A DNA stretch of 39,344 nt from a bacterium (GCA_029557815.1 JAKQHX010000028.1:1-39344), one strand, 5' to 3'; counted from the first letter of the stretch, positions 7,200 through 15,808 are shown. A program made the numbers and translations. The notes: generated from the letters alone by a model not told the origin.

Positions 7200-7313
7200 A
7201 CTTTACCTCCTTCTCCCTTACCCTCTCAAAAGGGTCTAGGCGTCGGTCATCTGCGCGGTAGTCCTCCTGGTTCTGGGCGGGCGCCCTGCCCACACAGTAC
7301 GAGAGAATTTGGT
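7200..7313 (-). other. Structured 5' leader of the micropeptide unit
   Basis: This is an untranslated leader of about 110 bases on the minus strand. It contains a GC-rich hairpin (TGGGC/GCCCA with an inner GGGC/GCCC palindrome, 7274-7292) and a hairpin with ACCCT/AGGGT arms just before the ribosome binding site. No known riboswitch was recognised. Confidence 0.45.
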
Positions 7314-7334
7314 AAACAGCATTATACCAAATTC
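7305..7334 (-). promoter_or_regulatory. Promoter embedded in a 30-bp perfect palindrome (operator candidate)
   Basis: A 10-bp perfect inverted repeat (GAATTTGGTA / TACCAAATTC) with a 10-base spacer encloses an extended -10 box. The minus strand reads TGGTATAAT (the -10 hexamer is 7321-7326), and the predicted start of transcription falls inside the right arm. A dimeric repressor bound here would block RNA polymerase directly. Confidence 0.65.
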
Positions 7335-7375
7335 ATCGCTCTTAGTAACTAGCCATAACGGGTTACAATATATGT

Positions 7376-7540
7376 ATGAATCAGAAGAAACGCTTTAAAG
7401 CTATCTTAAAACTCGTTTCGACGCCCGTTCCAAAAGAACAGGATAAGCAGCTACATCCCGATAAGAATAGCGAAAAACAAACTCGTCGAGGTAAGACTGT
7501 AAATATTTCCGTGAAACGTGGTGGTAAGTCCCGTCAATAG
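7376..7540 (+). CDS. Possible 54-aa basic protein antisense to the transposase end
   Basis: ATG at 7376 opens 54 codons (MNQKKRFKAILKLVS ... SVKRGGKSRQ), rich in Lys and Arg. A TACAAT box lies 6 bases before the ATG, the same layout seen before uvrD, ksgA and metG. Most of it (7401-7540) overlaps the 3' end of the transposase on the other strand, so it may be a chance antisense frame; the promoter spacing is the only support. Confidence 0.3.
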   Translation: MNQKKRFKAILKLVSTPVPKEQDKQLHPDKNSEKQTRRGKTVNISVKRGGKSRQ

Positions 7541-8228
7541 ACCGTTTTAGTTGCCCCCAGAAGCCCTCTATGGTGTTCGTATGTACTCCGTCACGCACGT
7601 ATTCACCGATGCTATGGTGTACCGTCTTATGGTAGTAATCAGCCTTTGTCCAGTGGTAAATCGGGCTTTCGTCAGTATGTAATGTCGTGCCAATCTGCAC
7701 CGTGGACGGTATGAACGATTTAGTCCGTGCAGCAGAGGCGGTATCGGTGACCACAGCTCGAGCTCTTTTACTACTCAAAGCACCTAAAATAGGCGTTTTC
7801 TTGTTTCTTGCACCTAAGTAAGTTTCGTCAGCTTCAACTACACCCGAAAGCTTCATACCACCTTGTCTCATAGCAACTCGTATCTGCTTGCACATTCGCC
7901 ATGCGGTCTTATATGTGACTCCCAGATGACGTTGCACTTCTTTAGCCGACACACCATTCTTTGAGACGGAATAGAGATACATAACGTAGAACCAGCTGGT
8001 GAGTGGAATGTGGGACTTATGAAAAATTGTCTCAGCCAATGGATGTAGCTGGTAGCCACATTCACCACAGGCATAGCACTTGCGACCCTTTACTCGATAG
8101 AAAGTAACACCAATAACGCCACAGTGAGGACATGTATCTAAGTCACCATATCTAGACTGGAAAATACTATCTAAGCAAACATCGTCGTCAGGGTAATCTT
8201 TTCTAAACTGGGTAACTGAATAATTCAT
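7401..8228 (-). CDS. IS1595-family (ISXO2-like) transposase
   Basis: This 275-residue protein has the two-part layout of the family. An N-terminal zinc ribbon (CPHC at about 34-37, CYACGEC at about 52-58) is followed by a helical domain (VSAKEVQRHLGVTYKTAWRMCKQI) and a DDE-type catalytic domain. The visible catalytic motifs are VEADETYLG (first Asp), LHTDES (second acidic region) and HTNTIEGFWGQLKR. The length is normal for the family and the frame is intact, so the element may be active. A -10 box lies 5 bases before the ATG. I could not find clear terminal inverted repeats or a target duplication. Confidence 0.93.
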   Translation of the reverse strand: MNYSVTQFRKDYPDDDVCLDSIFQSRYGDLDTCPHCGVIGVTFYRVKGRKCYACGECGYQLHPLAETIFHKSHIPLTSWFYVMYLYSVSKNGVSAKEVQRHLGVTYKTAWRMCKQIRVAMRQGGMKLSGVVEADETYLGARNKKTPILGALSSKRARAVVTDTASAARTKSFIPSTVQIGTTLHTDESPIYHWTKADYYHKTVHHSIGEYVRDGVHTNTIEGFWGQLKRSIDGTYHHVSRKYLQSYLDEFVFRYSYRDVAAYPVLLERASKRVLR

Positions 8229-8233
8229 ACCTA

Positions 8234-8239
8234 ATTATA
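8234..8239 (-). promoter_or_regulatory. -10 box of the transposase gene
   Basis: TATAAT on the minus strand lies 5 bases before the ATG at 8228, so the transcript would begin at about the start codon. Confidence 0.5.
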
Positions 8240-8306
8240 GCATTTAACAGGGGTAGTAGTCAATCTTTTTATGAATATTGCAACTAATAATTTACGAGGG
8301 CTTCCT

Positions 8307-8362
8307 TGTTAAAAAGGGACAGTCGCGATTTCACGGATGAATTATGCGTGACACTCACTGTC
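8307..8362 (-). terminator. Minus-strand terminator after the surface-protein remnant
   Basis: GACAGT/ACTGTC (8318-8323 with 8357-8362) with an inner TCACG/CGTGA stem is followed on the minus strand by CCTTTTTAAC. Its position just after the stop at 8392 suggests that it once ended the gene of which a remnant remains. Confidence 0.6.
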
Positions 8363-8391
8363 TTGAGAGCGAAATAATACTTCACACAGTA

Positions 8392-8607
8392 CTATTTCCT
8401 AGTTTGTAATCGATAAAGAATGTGCCTCGTCCTTCTTTGTAATACGATAACAGCTAATACGATCGCAGATGTTATGCCTATTCGCAGCAATAAGCCTGCG
8501 CCGGTATTGTTAAGTTCGCCGTACTGCCTATCCGTGCAGTCGGCACTATTGTTAGATGCCCATGTACTATCTACAGTATTGTTGGCGCCTGCGGCAAGGG
8601 TGTTGTG
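8392..8607 (-). pseudogene. C-terminal remnant of a surface protein with an LNNTG sorting-like tail
   Basis: An open segment of 71 codons on the minus strand has an in-frame stop directly upstream and no usable start before the tail. It reads NNTVDSTWASNNSADC ... LNNTG, then about 20 hydrophobic residues (a membrane segment) and QRRTR. That is the layout of a cell-wall sorting signal with Pro replaced by Asn. Together with a terminator downstream, it looks like the surviving 3' end of a gene whose 5' part was lost, perhaps through the rearrangements that brought in the IS element. I cannot assign the lost part. Confidence 0.55.
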
Positions 8608-8639
8608 TCAATTCCTGTAAACGGCTTTAATCTTTTCCC

Positions 8640-8669
8640 TTGAAAAGGAAAACCATTACCGGTTACACT
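8640..8669 (+). promoter_or_regulatory. Promoter of pyk
   Basis: TTGAAA (8640-8645) and TACACT (8664-8669) are separated by 18 bases. The -10 box lies within GGTTACACTAG, close to a 10-mer that recurs before ksgA and metG. The ATG follows 11 bases later. Confidence 0.6.
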
Positions 8670-8680
8670 AGTATAGAAGT

Positions 8681-10126
8681 ATGAGCGAAATGACTCACAG
8701 GGCACCGAATGTGCCGGTAGATAAATTTAAGCGGACCAAGATCATCGCTACTATTGGTCCTTCTACTATGAATTACGGTTCGGTTCTCAGGCTCATCAAG
8801 GCTGGCGCGAACGGCATACGGTTGAACTTTAGCCATGGTAGTCACGATGAGAAAGCTGAACAGATCAAATGGGTGCGCAAGGCCAGTCAGGAGTACGGCA
8901 AGCCGGTAGCAATCATTCAGGATTTGCAAGGACCGAAAATTCGACTTGGTGATTTTGAGGGAATTATTAACGTACGGACCGGACAGGCTTTGGTGTTCAA
9001 GTACAATGCCGACTATGAAAAGACTGGCTGTATCCCGACACAATACGACCTAAGCAAAAAGGTTAAACGAGGCGAAAGCCTATATCTCTACGACGGAAAA
9101 GTAAAAGCAACCATTACAAGCGTATCTAGCGATGGTACGGTACACGCCAGGGCTGAAAATAATGGAATCTTGATCAAGCGAAAAGGCATGAACTTGCCGG
9201 ATACGGACTTTGCCGGCGATGTTATTACGCCGAAAGACAAAGAAGATATAGCCTTCGGTTCGGGTCATGACATTGACTGGGTGGCAATGAGCTTCGTGCA
9301 GACCGCTGACGACGTACAGACCCTGCGTAAAATGTTGCGCAACCTTGGCAGCGATGCCAAGATCATGGCAAAGATCGAAACCAAGGCAGCGATTGATAAT
9401 TTGGATGAAATAATCCAAGCGGCCGATGGCGTCATGGTTGCACGTGGCGACCTGGCAGTTGAGACATTGCCGGAATCTGTACCTATCCTGCAGCGTAAGA
9501 TAATCGGCCTTGGCTTGCGGTATGCCAAGCCGACAGTTGTCGCAACGCAGATGCTCGCAAGTATGACCGAAATGCCAGAGCCGACACGGGCAGAGGTTTC
9601 TGATGTGGCGACGGCAGTCATCGTCGGTGCAGACTGCGTGATGCTGAGTGACGAAACGGCCAATGGCCAGTATCCGATTGAAGCGGTCAAAGTCATGAAA
9701 GAAATTATTCTCTATACCCAAAACAATTTGCCGGTCAAGGCGATTTTTCCATACGAGTATGAGGGCACGACAAGCCGTCAAGGGGCTATATGCACCTCGA
9801 TTATTAACCTTGCAGACAGCGTGAGCGCAAAGGCGATCGTCGCCGAGACCAAGTCCGGGGCGACCGCACTGCAGATAGCCGCACGCCGTCCGGAGCGACC
9901 GGTCATCGCGGTGACATCTGTCGCTCGCGTGGCCCAGCAGTTGGCGCTTAGCTTTGGCACCAAGAGCTATATCCGACCGGATAGCAAATACGCGGCTGCC
10001 AGGCTTGCCGATTGGATGCTAAAGAACAAAATACTACACAAAGGCGATATGATCGTGTCAGCTTCTGGGAGTTATCCTGGCGTGGTCGGAACGACGGATA
10101 CTATCAAAGTCCGGGTACTAGAATAA
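8681..10126 (+). CDS. pyk: Pyruvate kinase
   Basis: The enzyme converts phosphoenolpyruvate and ADP to pyruvate and ATP, the last ATP-forming step of glycolysis. The 481 residues are normal for the family. Visible motifs are RTKIIATIGPS at the N-terminus, LNFSHG, DLQGPKIR, the active-site segment IMAKIETKAAIDN, GVMVARGDLAVE, and MLSDETANGQYPIEAV. The C-terminal domain (about 355-481) is the regulatory domain of the family. The start at 8681 is supported by the -10 box 11 bases upstream. pgk follows after 25 bases and tpiA 38 bases further, so the three form a glycolytic operon. Confidence 0.97.
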   Translation: MSEMTHRAPNVPVDKFKRTKIIATIGPSTMNYGSVLRLIKAGANGIRLNFSHGSHDEKAEQIKWVRKASQEYGKPVAIIQDLQGPKIRLGDFEGIINVRTGQALVFKYNADYEKTGCIPTQYDLSKKVKRGESLYLYDGKVKATITSVSSDGTVHARAENNGILIKRKGMNLPDTDFAGDVITPKDKEDIAFGSGHDIDWVAMSFVQTADDVQTLRKMLRNLGSDAKIMAKIETKAAIDNLDEIIQAADGVMVARGDLAVETLPESVPILQRKIIGLGLRYAKPTVVATQMLASMTEMPEPTRAEVSDVATAVIVGADCVMLSDETANGQYPIEAVKVMKEIILYTQNNLPVKAIFPYEYEGTTSRQGAICTSIINLADSVSAKAIVAETKSGATALQIAARRPERPVIAVTSVARVAQQLALSFGTKSYIRPDSKYAAARLADWMLKNKILHKGDMIVSASGSYPGVVGTTDTIKVRVLE

Positions 10127-10151
10127 AAAACGGAAAGGGTGGCCATAGGAA

Positions 10152-11438
10152 GTGAGCTTCCATAAAAAAACAATACGCGATATCAAGCTGCAGGGCAAAG
10201 CTGTACTGGTACGAGTAGACTATAACGTACCATTGGAAAACGGCAAGATCTCTGATGATTATCGTATACAAAAATCCCTCCCGACTATTCAGTATTTGCT
10301 GAAGCAAAAATGCAGAGTTATCTTGTGCTCACACATGGGGCGGCCAGAACGGTCTGATGATAGAAGTTTTTCTTTGGAGCTTTGCGCTAAACGTCTCGGT
10401 AAGTTGTTGGATAAGAGAGTTCAATTTGTCGATGATTGCGTGGGAGCAGAGGTGACGGCTGCGGCCAAAAGCTTGAAACAGGGTGAGATACTGTTACTAG
10501 AGAATTTACGATATCACAAAGAAGAGGAGGCAAATAATGACAGATTTGCCAAAGATCTTGCCGGTCTGGCTGAAGTGTTTGTGCAAGACGCTTTTGGCGT
10601 AGTACATCGTGCGCATGCGTCCACAGATGCCATCACTCGTCATTTGCCAAGCGTCGCGGGACTGCTGCTAGAAAAGGAAGTCGACACCATCACGGAAGTC
10701 ATAAAAAACCCAAAAAGGCCACTTATGGCAATCATCGGTGGTGCCAAGATATCTGACAAAATTGATATTTTGAATCGTTTCATAGACATTGCGGATTTTG
10801 TGGCAGTTGGTGGAGCTATGTCAAATACGTTTCTGCTTGCCCAAGATATAGAGATTGGCAAAAGTCTAGCGGAAGCAGCGGAGGTGCCCCTGGCGGAAGA
10901 GATTATTGAGAAAGCCCAGGCCAAGTCAAAAAAACAGCGCTTTACATTCTATGTGCCACAGGATGGTGTGGTGGCAAAGAAAATCGACAGTCGTGTAAAG
11001 ACACGGATTGTTGATTGGGATGCGCATGTCGTCGCAAGTATAGAAAACTATCCTTCGCGTCCACCGCGCAGATCTGGTGAAGTACTGGAAAGTGAAATGA
11101 TTCTTGACATCGGACCCTTTTCTGGCGCATTTATTGCAGGCAGTATGCAGCTAGCGAGTACGGTTATCTGGAATGGCACTATGGGTGTTACGGAAACGGA
11201 CGGTTTACAAGGGCCAGTCGGTCCATTCGCTCATGGTACTGATATGATCGTTGACGCGATGCTTGGTGAGTACGGACACAAGCCATTCACAGTTGTTGGC
11301 GGCGGCGATACGGTCGGGTATATTGAGGAACGCGGTCTCGTCGAGAATTTCGGACATGTTTCGACAGGTGGTGGTGCCAGTATGGAGCTGATGAGCGGCA
11401 AGAAGTTGCCAGGAGTTGAAGCGCTACTTGATAAATAA
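10152..11438 (+). CDS. pgk: Phosphoglycerate kinase
   Basis: The enzyme transfers the phosphate of 1,3-bisphosphoglycerate to ADP. The 428 residues show VLVRVDYNVPL, SHMGRPE, LLLENLRYHKEEEANN, VQDAFGVVHRAHAST, the hinge region with GGAKISDKI, and the nucleotide-binding C-terminus FTVVGGGDTVGYIE and HVSTGGGASMEL. The start is a GTG; the N-terminus SFHKKTIRDIKLQGKAVLVR matches the usual family start, and no better ATG is in frame. A GGAA element lies very close to the start. It is in an operon with pyk and tpiA. Confidence 0.97.
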   Translation: MSFHKKTIRDIKLQGKAVLVRVDYNVPLENGKISDDYRIQKSLPTIQYLLKQKCRVILCSHMGRPERSDDRSFSLELCAKRLGKLLDKRVQFVDDCVGAEVTAAAKSLKQGEILLLENLRYHKEEEANNDRFAKDLAGLAEVFVQDAFGVVHRAHASTDAITRHLPSVAGLLLEKEVDTITEVIKNPKRPLMAIIGGAKISDKIDILNRFIDIADFVAVGGAMSNTFLLAQDIEIGKSLAEAAEVPLAEEIIEKAQAKSKKQRFTFYVPQDGVVAKKIDSRVKTRIVDWDAHVVASIENYPSRPPRRSGEVLESEMILDIGPFSGAFIAGSMQLASTVIWNGTMGVTETDGLQGPVGPFAHGTDMIVDAMLGEYGHKPFTVVGGGDTVGYIEERGLVENFGHVSTGGGASMELMSGKKLPGVEALLDK

Positions 11439-11476
11439 TGATACAATTACAACAAACATAAGCGAAATAGAAATAT

Positions 11477-12280
11477 ATGGCCATCACCACTACTCCGAAA
11501 AGAACCCTCATCGTTGGAAACTGGAAGCTCCATCTCAATACTTCGCAGGCCAGCCTCCTGCTCCACCGACTGCATGAACGTATAAAAATTTATCGTGACA
11601 TAGAGGTCGTGCTTGCGCCGAGCATGCTTGTACTCCAGCCCCTGAGCGTACAGATTGATCGACGCAAATTTCGTCTGGCTGCGCAAAACGCCTTTCACAA
11701 AGATACCGGCGCTTACACTGGAGAAGTCAGCTTTGCCATGCTACAAGACCTCGTGCACTACGCAATTATTGGCCATTCGGAACGGCGAATATATTTTAAC
11801 GAATCGCTGGAAATGATCCGCGAAAAAGTCGCATCAGCCGTCCGCAACGGTATTACGCCGATTTTGTGCGTTGGGGAGACGAAGGAAGAAAATCGGGCCG
11901 GTGAGACCAAGCAAGTTTTGCACGACCAAATTACCTCAGCGCTCGCAAACCTGACAGCGACCGATATAAAAAAAATCGTCATTGCCTACGAACCCGTCTG
12001 GGCCATAAGCACCTTCGGGGGCGAGCTCGCCAAGCCGGATGAGGTAAAGAAACGCATGGACTTCATCCGTCATCAGATTGCAGACCTTTATGGTAAAAGA
12101 GCCGCCGACAGGGTGCGGGTGTTGTACGGTGGTAGTATCGACCACGATATTGCCAGTGGCTATCTGTCAATCGAAGGCTGCGACGGGGTGCTCGTTGGTG
12201 GCGCCAGCACTAATTACCAGAAGTTTTCGGGAATCGTAGACGCTGCCTATAGGCTGCGTTACCGGGATGGGGTCGAATAA
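11477..12280 (+). CDS. tpiA: Triosephosphate isomerase
   Basis: The enzyme interconverts dihydroxyacetone phosphate and glyceraldehyde 3-phosphate. The 267 residues contain the catalytic residues in the expected places: Asn/Lys in GNWKLH (about 14-19), His in IIGHSERR (about 97-103) and Glu in AYEPVWAI (about 170). The phosphate loop motifs LYGGSI and GVLVGGAS are also present. Family members usually have about 250 residues, and the excess is spread over the ends. The stop overlaps the ATG of the next gene by one base (TAATG). Glyceraldehyde-3-phosphate dehydrogenase is absent from this operon. Confidence 0.97.
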   Translation: MAITTTPKRTLIVGNWKLHLNTSQASLLLHRLHERIKIYRDIEVVLAPSMLVLQPLSVQIDRRKFRLAAQNAFHKDTGAYTGEVSFAMLQDLVHYAIIGHSERRIYFNESLEMIREKVASAVRNGITPILCVGETKEENRAGETKQVLHDQITSALANLTATDIKKIVIAYEPVWAISTFGGELAKPDEVKKRMDFIRHQIADLYGKRAADRVRVLYGGSIDHDIASGYLSIEGCDGVLVGGASTNYQKFSGIVDAAYRLRYRDGVE

Positions 12281-13602
12281 TGGCGACGGACAAGCCTTCA
12301 AAGAAACCATCTCAGTTCATGGATGTGTCCAAGCCGGGCAAGACCGCTCCAACTGCATCGTCGCGTCCGGTTATTGTAGGCCATAAACCGACGGTCCAGG
12401 ACCCAATGGTAAACGAAGACAGCATGCCGCCTGAGGCGCATAAAATTGACGTCAAGCGCACTGCACCAAAGGTTGTTGCGCCGCTTGACTCAGCCAAAGA
12501 GCTAGAGGATACAAAAGAGCCGTCTGTCTCAGAGGAGGCTTCCGAGCCCAACGTCGATACAGCAGAGATTCCTACCGAAGACACCCCGCCAGTTGAACAG
12601 ACTCAAGATAACGTTGTAGAAGAAACGACCGTACAAGAAGGGGCTTCAGCTGCTGCTTCGGGTGGCGACTCAAGAAGCACGAAGGCCTCCAAAGACAAAG
12701 GCTCGTCTACCGTCAGCGCCGTAGCTGACCAGGCATCAAAAGGCAAAGACAAGAAGTCCGATCAGAAAATCGAAGAATTAGAAAAGCGACAAGCCGAAAT
12801 CGAGAAGCTGATAGAGGACAAAAAATACTTTGTACACACTGCTCAGGCCACCAAAAAGCAACGCAAAACCCGATGGATTGCTATTATCCTGGCGTTTCTA
12901 TTGCTTGTTGGGGCGTACCTCGCAATAGATGCCCAGGTAATTAAAAACGACATCCAGCTTCCCTACGAGTTCTTTAAGGAAAGTCAAAAAGATACAGCCA
13001 ATGAAGTACATAACCCTGCGCCAGCTACGTCGCCGACTGAGGATAAGTCTTCAAAGCAGCAGCCTCTCGAATACGAAAATAAGGAATTCGGTTTTGGCTT
13101 TACAATTCCGGCTGAATGGGCCGCACTTATAGATAATGTAGATGAAATAGTGTACGAGGACCTGCTAACCGAATCGTCGGCAGGGAAAGTCTACCGTATA
13201 TCGGTAACGAGCAAATTCACAGGTGGCTTTGTTACGCGCGACTATGTACCAAAAAATCCAGATAGCTCCAGCGTATCGACAATAGGTTTTGCGGCATATG
13301 AGGCCTGCCCGCAAGGCGATGCTCGTTTTGTAAAAACACTGTACCAGGATGAGAGTACATGTGTAGTGGCGCAAGCGTTTGCTGGAAATCCTGACGATAC
13401 TGTATCGGGGAGTGACTTTTGTACTGTGCTCGTCCAGCGAAAGTTAAATGCTGAGAAGACAGTTGGCCTAGAGTTCGTAAGTGCACCATTTGCACTACAA
13501 GAGCTGTCTCAAGCCGGCCTAGAGCAATACCTGAAAATAGAGTCGGTCGCTAAGCAAAACCAGCTTATTATAGACTTTGCTAAATCCATTAGACGGTTAT
13601 AA
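12280..13602 (+). CDS. Single-pass membrane protein with long charged N-terminus and extracellular PsbP-like domain
   Basis: This is a 440-residue protein. Residues 1-155 are low-complexity, rich in Pro, Glu, Ser and Thr, and probably disordered in the cytoplasm. A coiled coil follows (about 160-187, KIEELEKRQAEIEKLIEDK), then KKQRKTR and one membrane segment (about 198-218). The outer part (220-440) contains EYENKEFGFGFTIPAEW, reminiscent of PsbP/MOG1-like ligand-binding folds, but I cannot assign it firmly. It is coupled to tpiA by a TAATG overlap, which probably reflects compact packing rather than a role in glycolysis. Confidence 0.7.
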   Translation: MATDKPSKKPSQFMDVSKPGKTAPTASSRPVIVGHKPTVQDPMVNEDSMPPEAHKIDVKRTAPKVVAPLDSAKELEDTKEPSVSEEASEPNVDTAEIPTEDTPPVEQTQDNVVEETTVQEGASAAASGGDSRSTKASKDKGSSTVSAVADQASKGKDKKSDQKIEELEKRQAEIEKLIEDKKYFVHTAQATKKQRKTRWIAIILAFLLLVGAYLAIDAQVIKNDIQLPYEFFKESQKDTANEVHNPAPATSPTEDKSSKQQPLEYENKEFGFGFTIPAEWAALIDNVDEIVYEDLLTESSAGKVYRISVTSKFTGGFVTRDYVPKNPDSSSVSTIGFAAYEACPQGDARFVKTLYQDESTCVVAQAFAGNPDDTVSGSDFCTVLVQRKLNAEKTVGLEFVSAPFALQELSQAGLEQYLKIESVAKQNQLIIDFAKSIRRL

Positions 13603-13642
13603 AACAACAGATTTTGCGCTGCTGAATTGTTACAATTAAATA

Positions 13643-15808
13643 ATGCTTAACGATCTCTTGGCGGGTTTGAATCCAGAGCAGCAGCGGGCGGTGGAATGTA
13701 CTGACGGGCCGCTCCTGATTCTGGCGGGCGCCGGTTCCGGCAAAACCAAAACACTGACGCATCGGATTGCGTACCTTATTGCCAAGCAAAAGGCGACGCC
13801 GTATAACATTCTGGCGGTGACATTTACAAACAAAGCCGCCCGCGAAATGCGCGAGCGCGTTGCGCGACTGCTCGGTCAGAGTGCTGACAACCGGGGCTTT
13901 ATGCCGTACATGGGCACGTTCCATAGTATCTGCGTGAGGCTATTGCGCCAGGACGGCGAACACATAGGCATCCCTAAAAATTTTGTTATTTTTGATGAAT
14001 CGGACCGTCTGAGCGCCGTCAAGCAGGCATGTAAGGCAGCCCTGATCGATGAAAAGAGCTATCCGCCCAAAACGCTCGCAAGCATTATCAGTCATGCCAA
14101 GAACGAATTAGTCAGTCCGGCGGACTACCTAGGTGTAGCTAGCGGCCCGACGCAACGTGCAGCCGCCCAGATTTATCCGTTGTACCAAAAGACACTGAAA
14201 GACAATAGCGCTCTCGATTTTGATGACCTTATCTCCCGGACGGTGAACCTGCTCCAGACACAAAAACCGATACGCGACAAATGGCAGTCTCAGTTCAAAT
14301 ACATCATGATTGATGAGTACCAGGATACTAACGCTGCCCAATACAAACTCGTAAAGCTTCTTACTAACGATGACAAAAACATTGCCGTAGTTGGTGATGA
14401 CTGGCAGTCAATTTATAGCTGGCGGGGAGCTGATTTCCGGAATATCTTGAACTTTGAAAAAGATTATCCGGACGTTACGATTATCAAGCTCGAGCAAAAT
14501 TACCGCAGCACCCAGGCCATTTTGGAGGCAGCACACAAAGTCATTACGAAGAACCAACAGCGTTCTGACAAAAAGCTCTGGACCGAAAGTGGCCGCGGTA
14601 ACGAAGTTAGTGTACTGCAGGTGGCCAACGAGCGGGCTGAAGGCGAAGCTGTTACTCGCCGGGTAAAGAACGCTGTCGATGCACGGTTCAGAAACTACCG
14701 AGACTTTGCCGTGTTGTACCGGACCAACGCCCAATCACGTAGTATCGAAGAAACCTTCATCCGCTACGGCATACCTTACCGCATCGTAGGAGGTCAGCGT
14801 TTCTATGACCGCAAAGAAATCAAGGACATCATGGCGTACCTGCGCCTTATCTACCAACCCGAAGATAGGATAAGTTTCGAACGGATCGTAAACGTTCCGA
14901 CCCGTGGCATTGGAGCCAAGTCGGTAGAAAATTTCTTTGCGTGGAAAACTGCTAATGATATGTCATTGCAACAGGCGCTGGAAGCAGTTCGGGACCATCC
15001 AAACCTCACCAGTAAGGCTAAAAAGGGCCTGCTGGAATTAGGGGAGATGTTGCAGGCATTACGCATTGTTTCGGAAGATGCACCTTTGCCTGCGCTACTT
15101 GACAGTTTGCTCCGCAGGGTTGGTTATTTTGCATACATTGATGACGGTACGCCGCAAGGTGAGTCGCGTGCGGAAAACGTGCGTGAGCTCGTAAGCGTAA
15201 CGCAGAGCTACCAAGATCTTGGACTCGCGGGATTCCTCGAAGAAATGGCGCTTATCAGCGACCTTGACTCTGCGGAGTTTAGCAATAACGCCGTAACGCT
15301 CATGACCGTCCATGCTGCCAAGGGTTTGGAGTTTCCGGTGGTCTTTATGATTGGCATGGAAGAAACTATCTTTCCGCACTCCCGGGCATTGTACGATCAG
15401 GCGGAAATGGAAGAAGAACGTCGGCTGTGTTACGTGGCCATGACTCGTGCCCGCGAGGAATTGTACATGAGCTATGCAACTTCCCGGATGCTATATGGCG
15501 GTGTGCAGCACAACCCACCATCACGGTTTTTGGGAGAATTCGATGCGAACTTCCAGACTGACAGCGTGAGTCTCGGCGGCGGTATGTGGCAAAATACCTT
15601 TGACCAAGAAGCTTATGACGACTTGCCAACGACCGTTATTGACGAGCCGCACCACGTTCCGGATTTAAATGAAGGGGATCTGGTAAGGCATGATGTCTTC
15701 GGGCAAGGTACTGTTATGGAAGTCGATGGTGATAACGTAGTGGTGTATTTTAAGGGAAAGGGTGCGAAGAAACTCAATGTATCTTTTGCACCACTTCAAA
15801 GAATGTGA
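13643..15808 (+). CDS. pcrA: UvrD/PcrA-type superfamily 1 DNA helicase
   Basis: This is an ATP-driven 3'-5' helicase for repair and replication-fork clearance. The 721 residues match the usual length. Motifs in order: Q-motif LNPEQQRAV, Walker A AGAGSGKT (28-35), FTNKAAREMRER, GTFHSICVRLLR, Walker B IDEYQDTN (about 223), GDDWQSIYSWRGAD, LEQNYRST, TVHAAKGLEF and VAMTRAREEL. The C-terminal 50 residues (GDLVRHDVFGQGTVM ...) form the Tudor-like domain typical of PcrA/UvrD, which binds RNA polymerase. A TACAAT box lies 6 bases before the ATG. The symbol pcrA rather than uvrD is a choice by resemblance to Gram-positive members. Confidence 0.95.
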   Translation: MLNDLLAGLNPEQQRAVECTDGPLLILAGAGSGKTKTLTHRIAYLIAKQKATPYNILAVTFTNKAAREMRERVARLLGQSADNRGFMPYMGTFHSICVRLLRQDGEHIGIPKNFVIFDESDRLSAVKQACKAALIDEKSYPPKTLASIISHAKNELVSPADYLGVASGPTQRAAAQIYPLYQKTLKDNSALDFDDLISRTVNLLQTQKPIRDKWQSQFKYIMIDEYQDTNAAQYKLVKLLTNDDKNIAVVGDDWQSIYSWRGADFRNILNFEKDYPDVTIIKLEQNYRSTQAILEAAHKVITKNQQRSDKKLWTESGRGNEVSVLQVANERAEGEAVTRRVKNAVDARFRNYRDFAVLYRTNAQSRSIEETFIRYGIPYRIVGGQRFYDRKEIKDIMAYLRLIYQPEDRISFERIVNVPTRGIGAKSVENFFAWKTANDMSLQQALEAVRDHPNLTSKAKKGLLELGEMLQALRIVSEDAPLPALLDSLLRRVGYFAYIDDGTPQGESRAENVRELVSVTQSYQDLGLAGFLEEMALISDLDSAEFSNNAVTLMTVHAAKGLEFPVVFMIGMEETIFPHSRALYDQAEMEEERRLCYVAMTRAREELYMSYATSRMLYGGVQHNPPSRFLGEFDANFQTDSVSLGGGMWQNTFDQEAYDDLPTTVIDEPHHVPDLNEGDLVRHDVFGQGTVMEVDGDNVVVYFKGKGAKKLNVSFAPLQRM

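Noticed and set aside
7200-7330. SRP (4.5S) RNA in the micropeptide leader
   Set aside because: CTGTTTACCA and GCAGATGAC resemble parts of 4.5S RNA, but the essential GGTCAGG..CCGGAAGGAAGCAGCC core is missing and the first element lies at the transcription start, so this is chance.
7320-8330. Terminal inverted repeats of the IS1595-type element
   Set aside because: I compared both flanks by eye and found no convincing inverted repeat or target duplication, so element borders are not given.
9080-9781. Minus-strand ORF of 233 codons
   Set aside because: It lies entirely antisense to pyk, whose catalytic motifs are intact, and its product has low-quality composition rich in Cys and His. It has no promoter or ribosome binding site.
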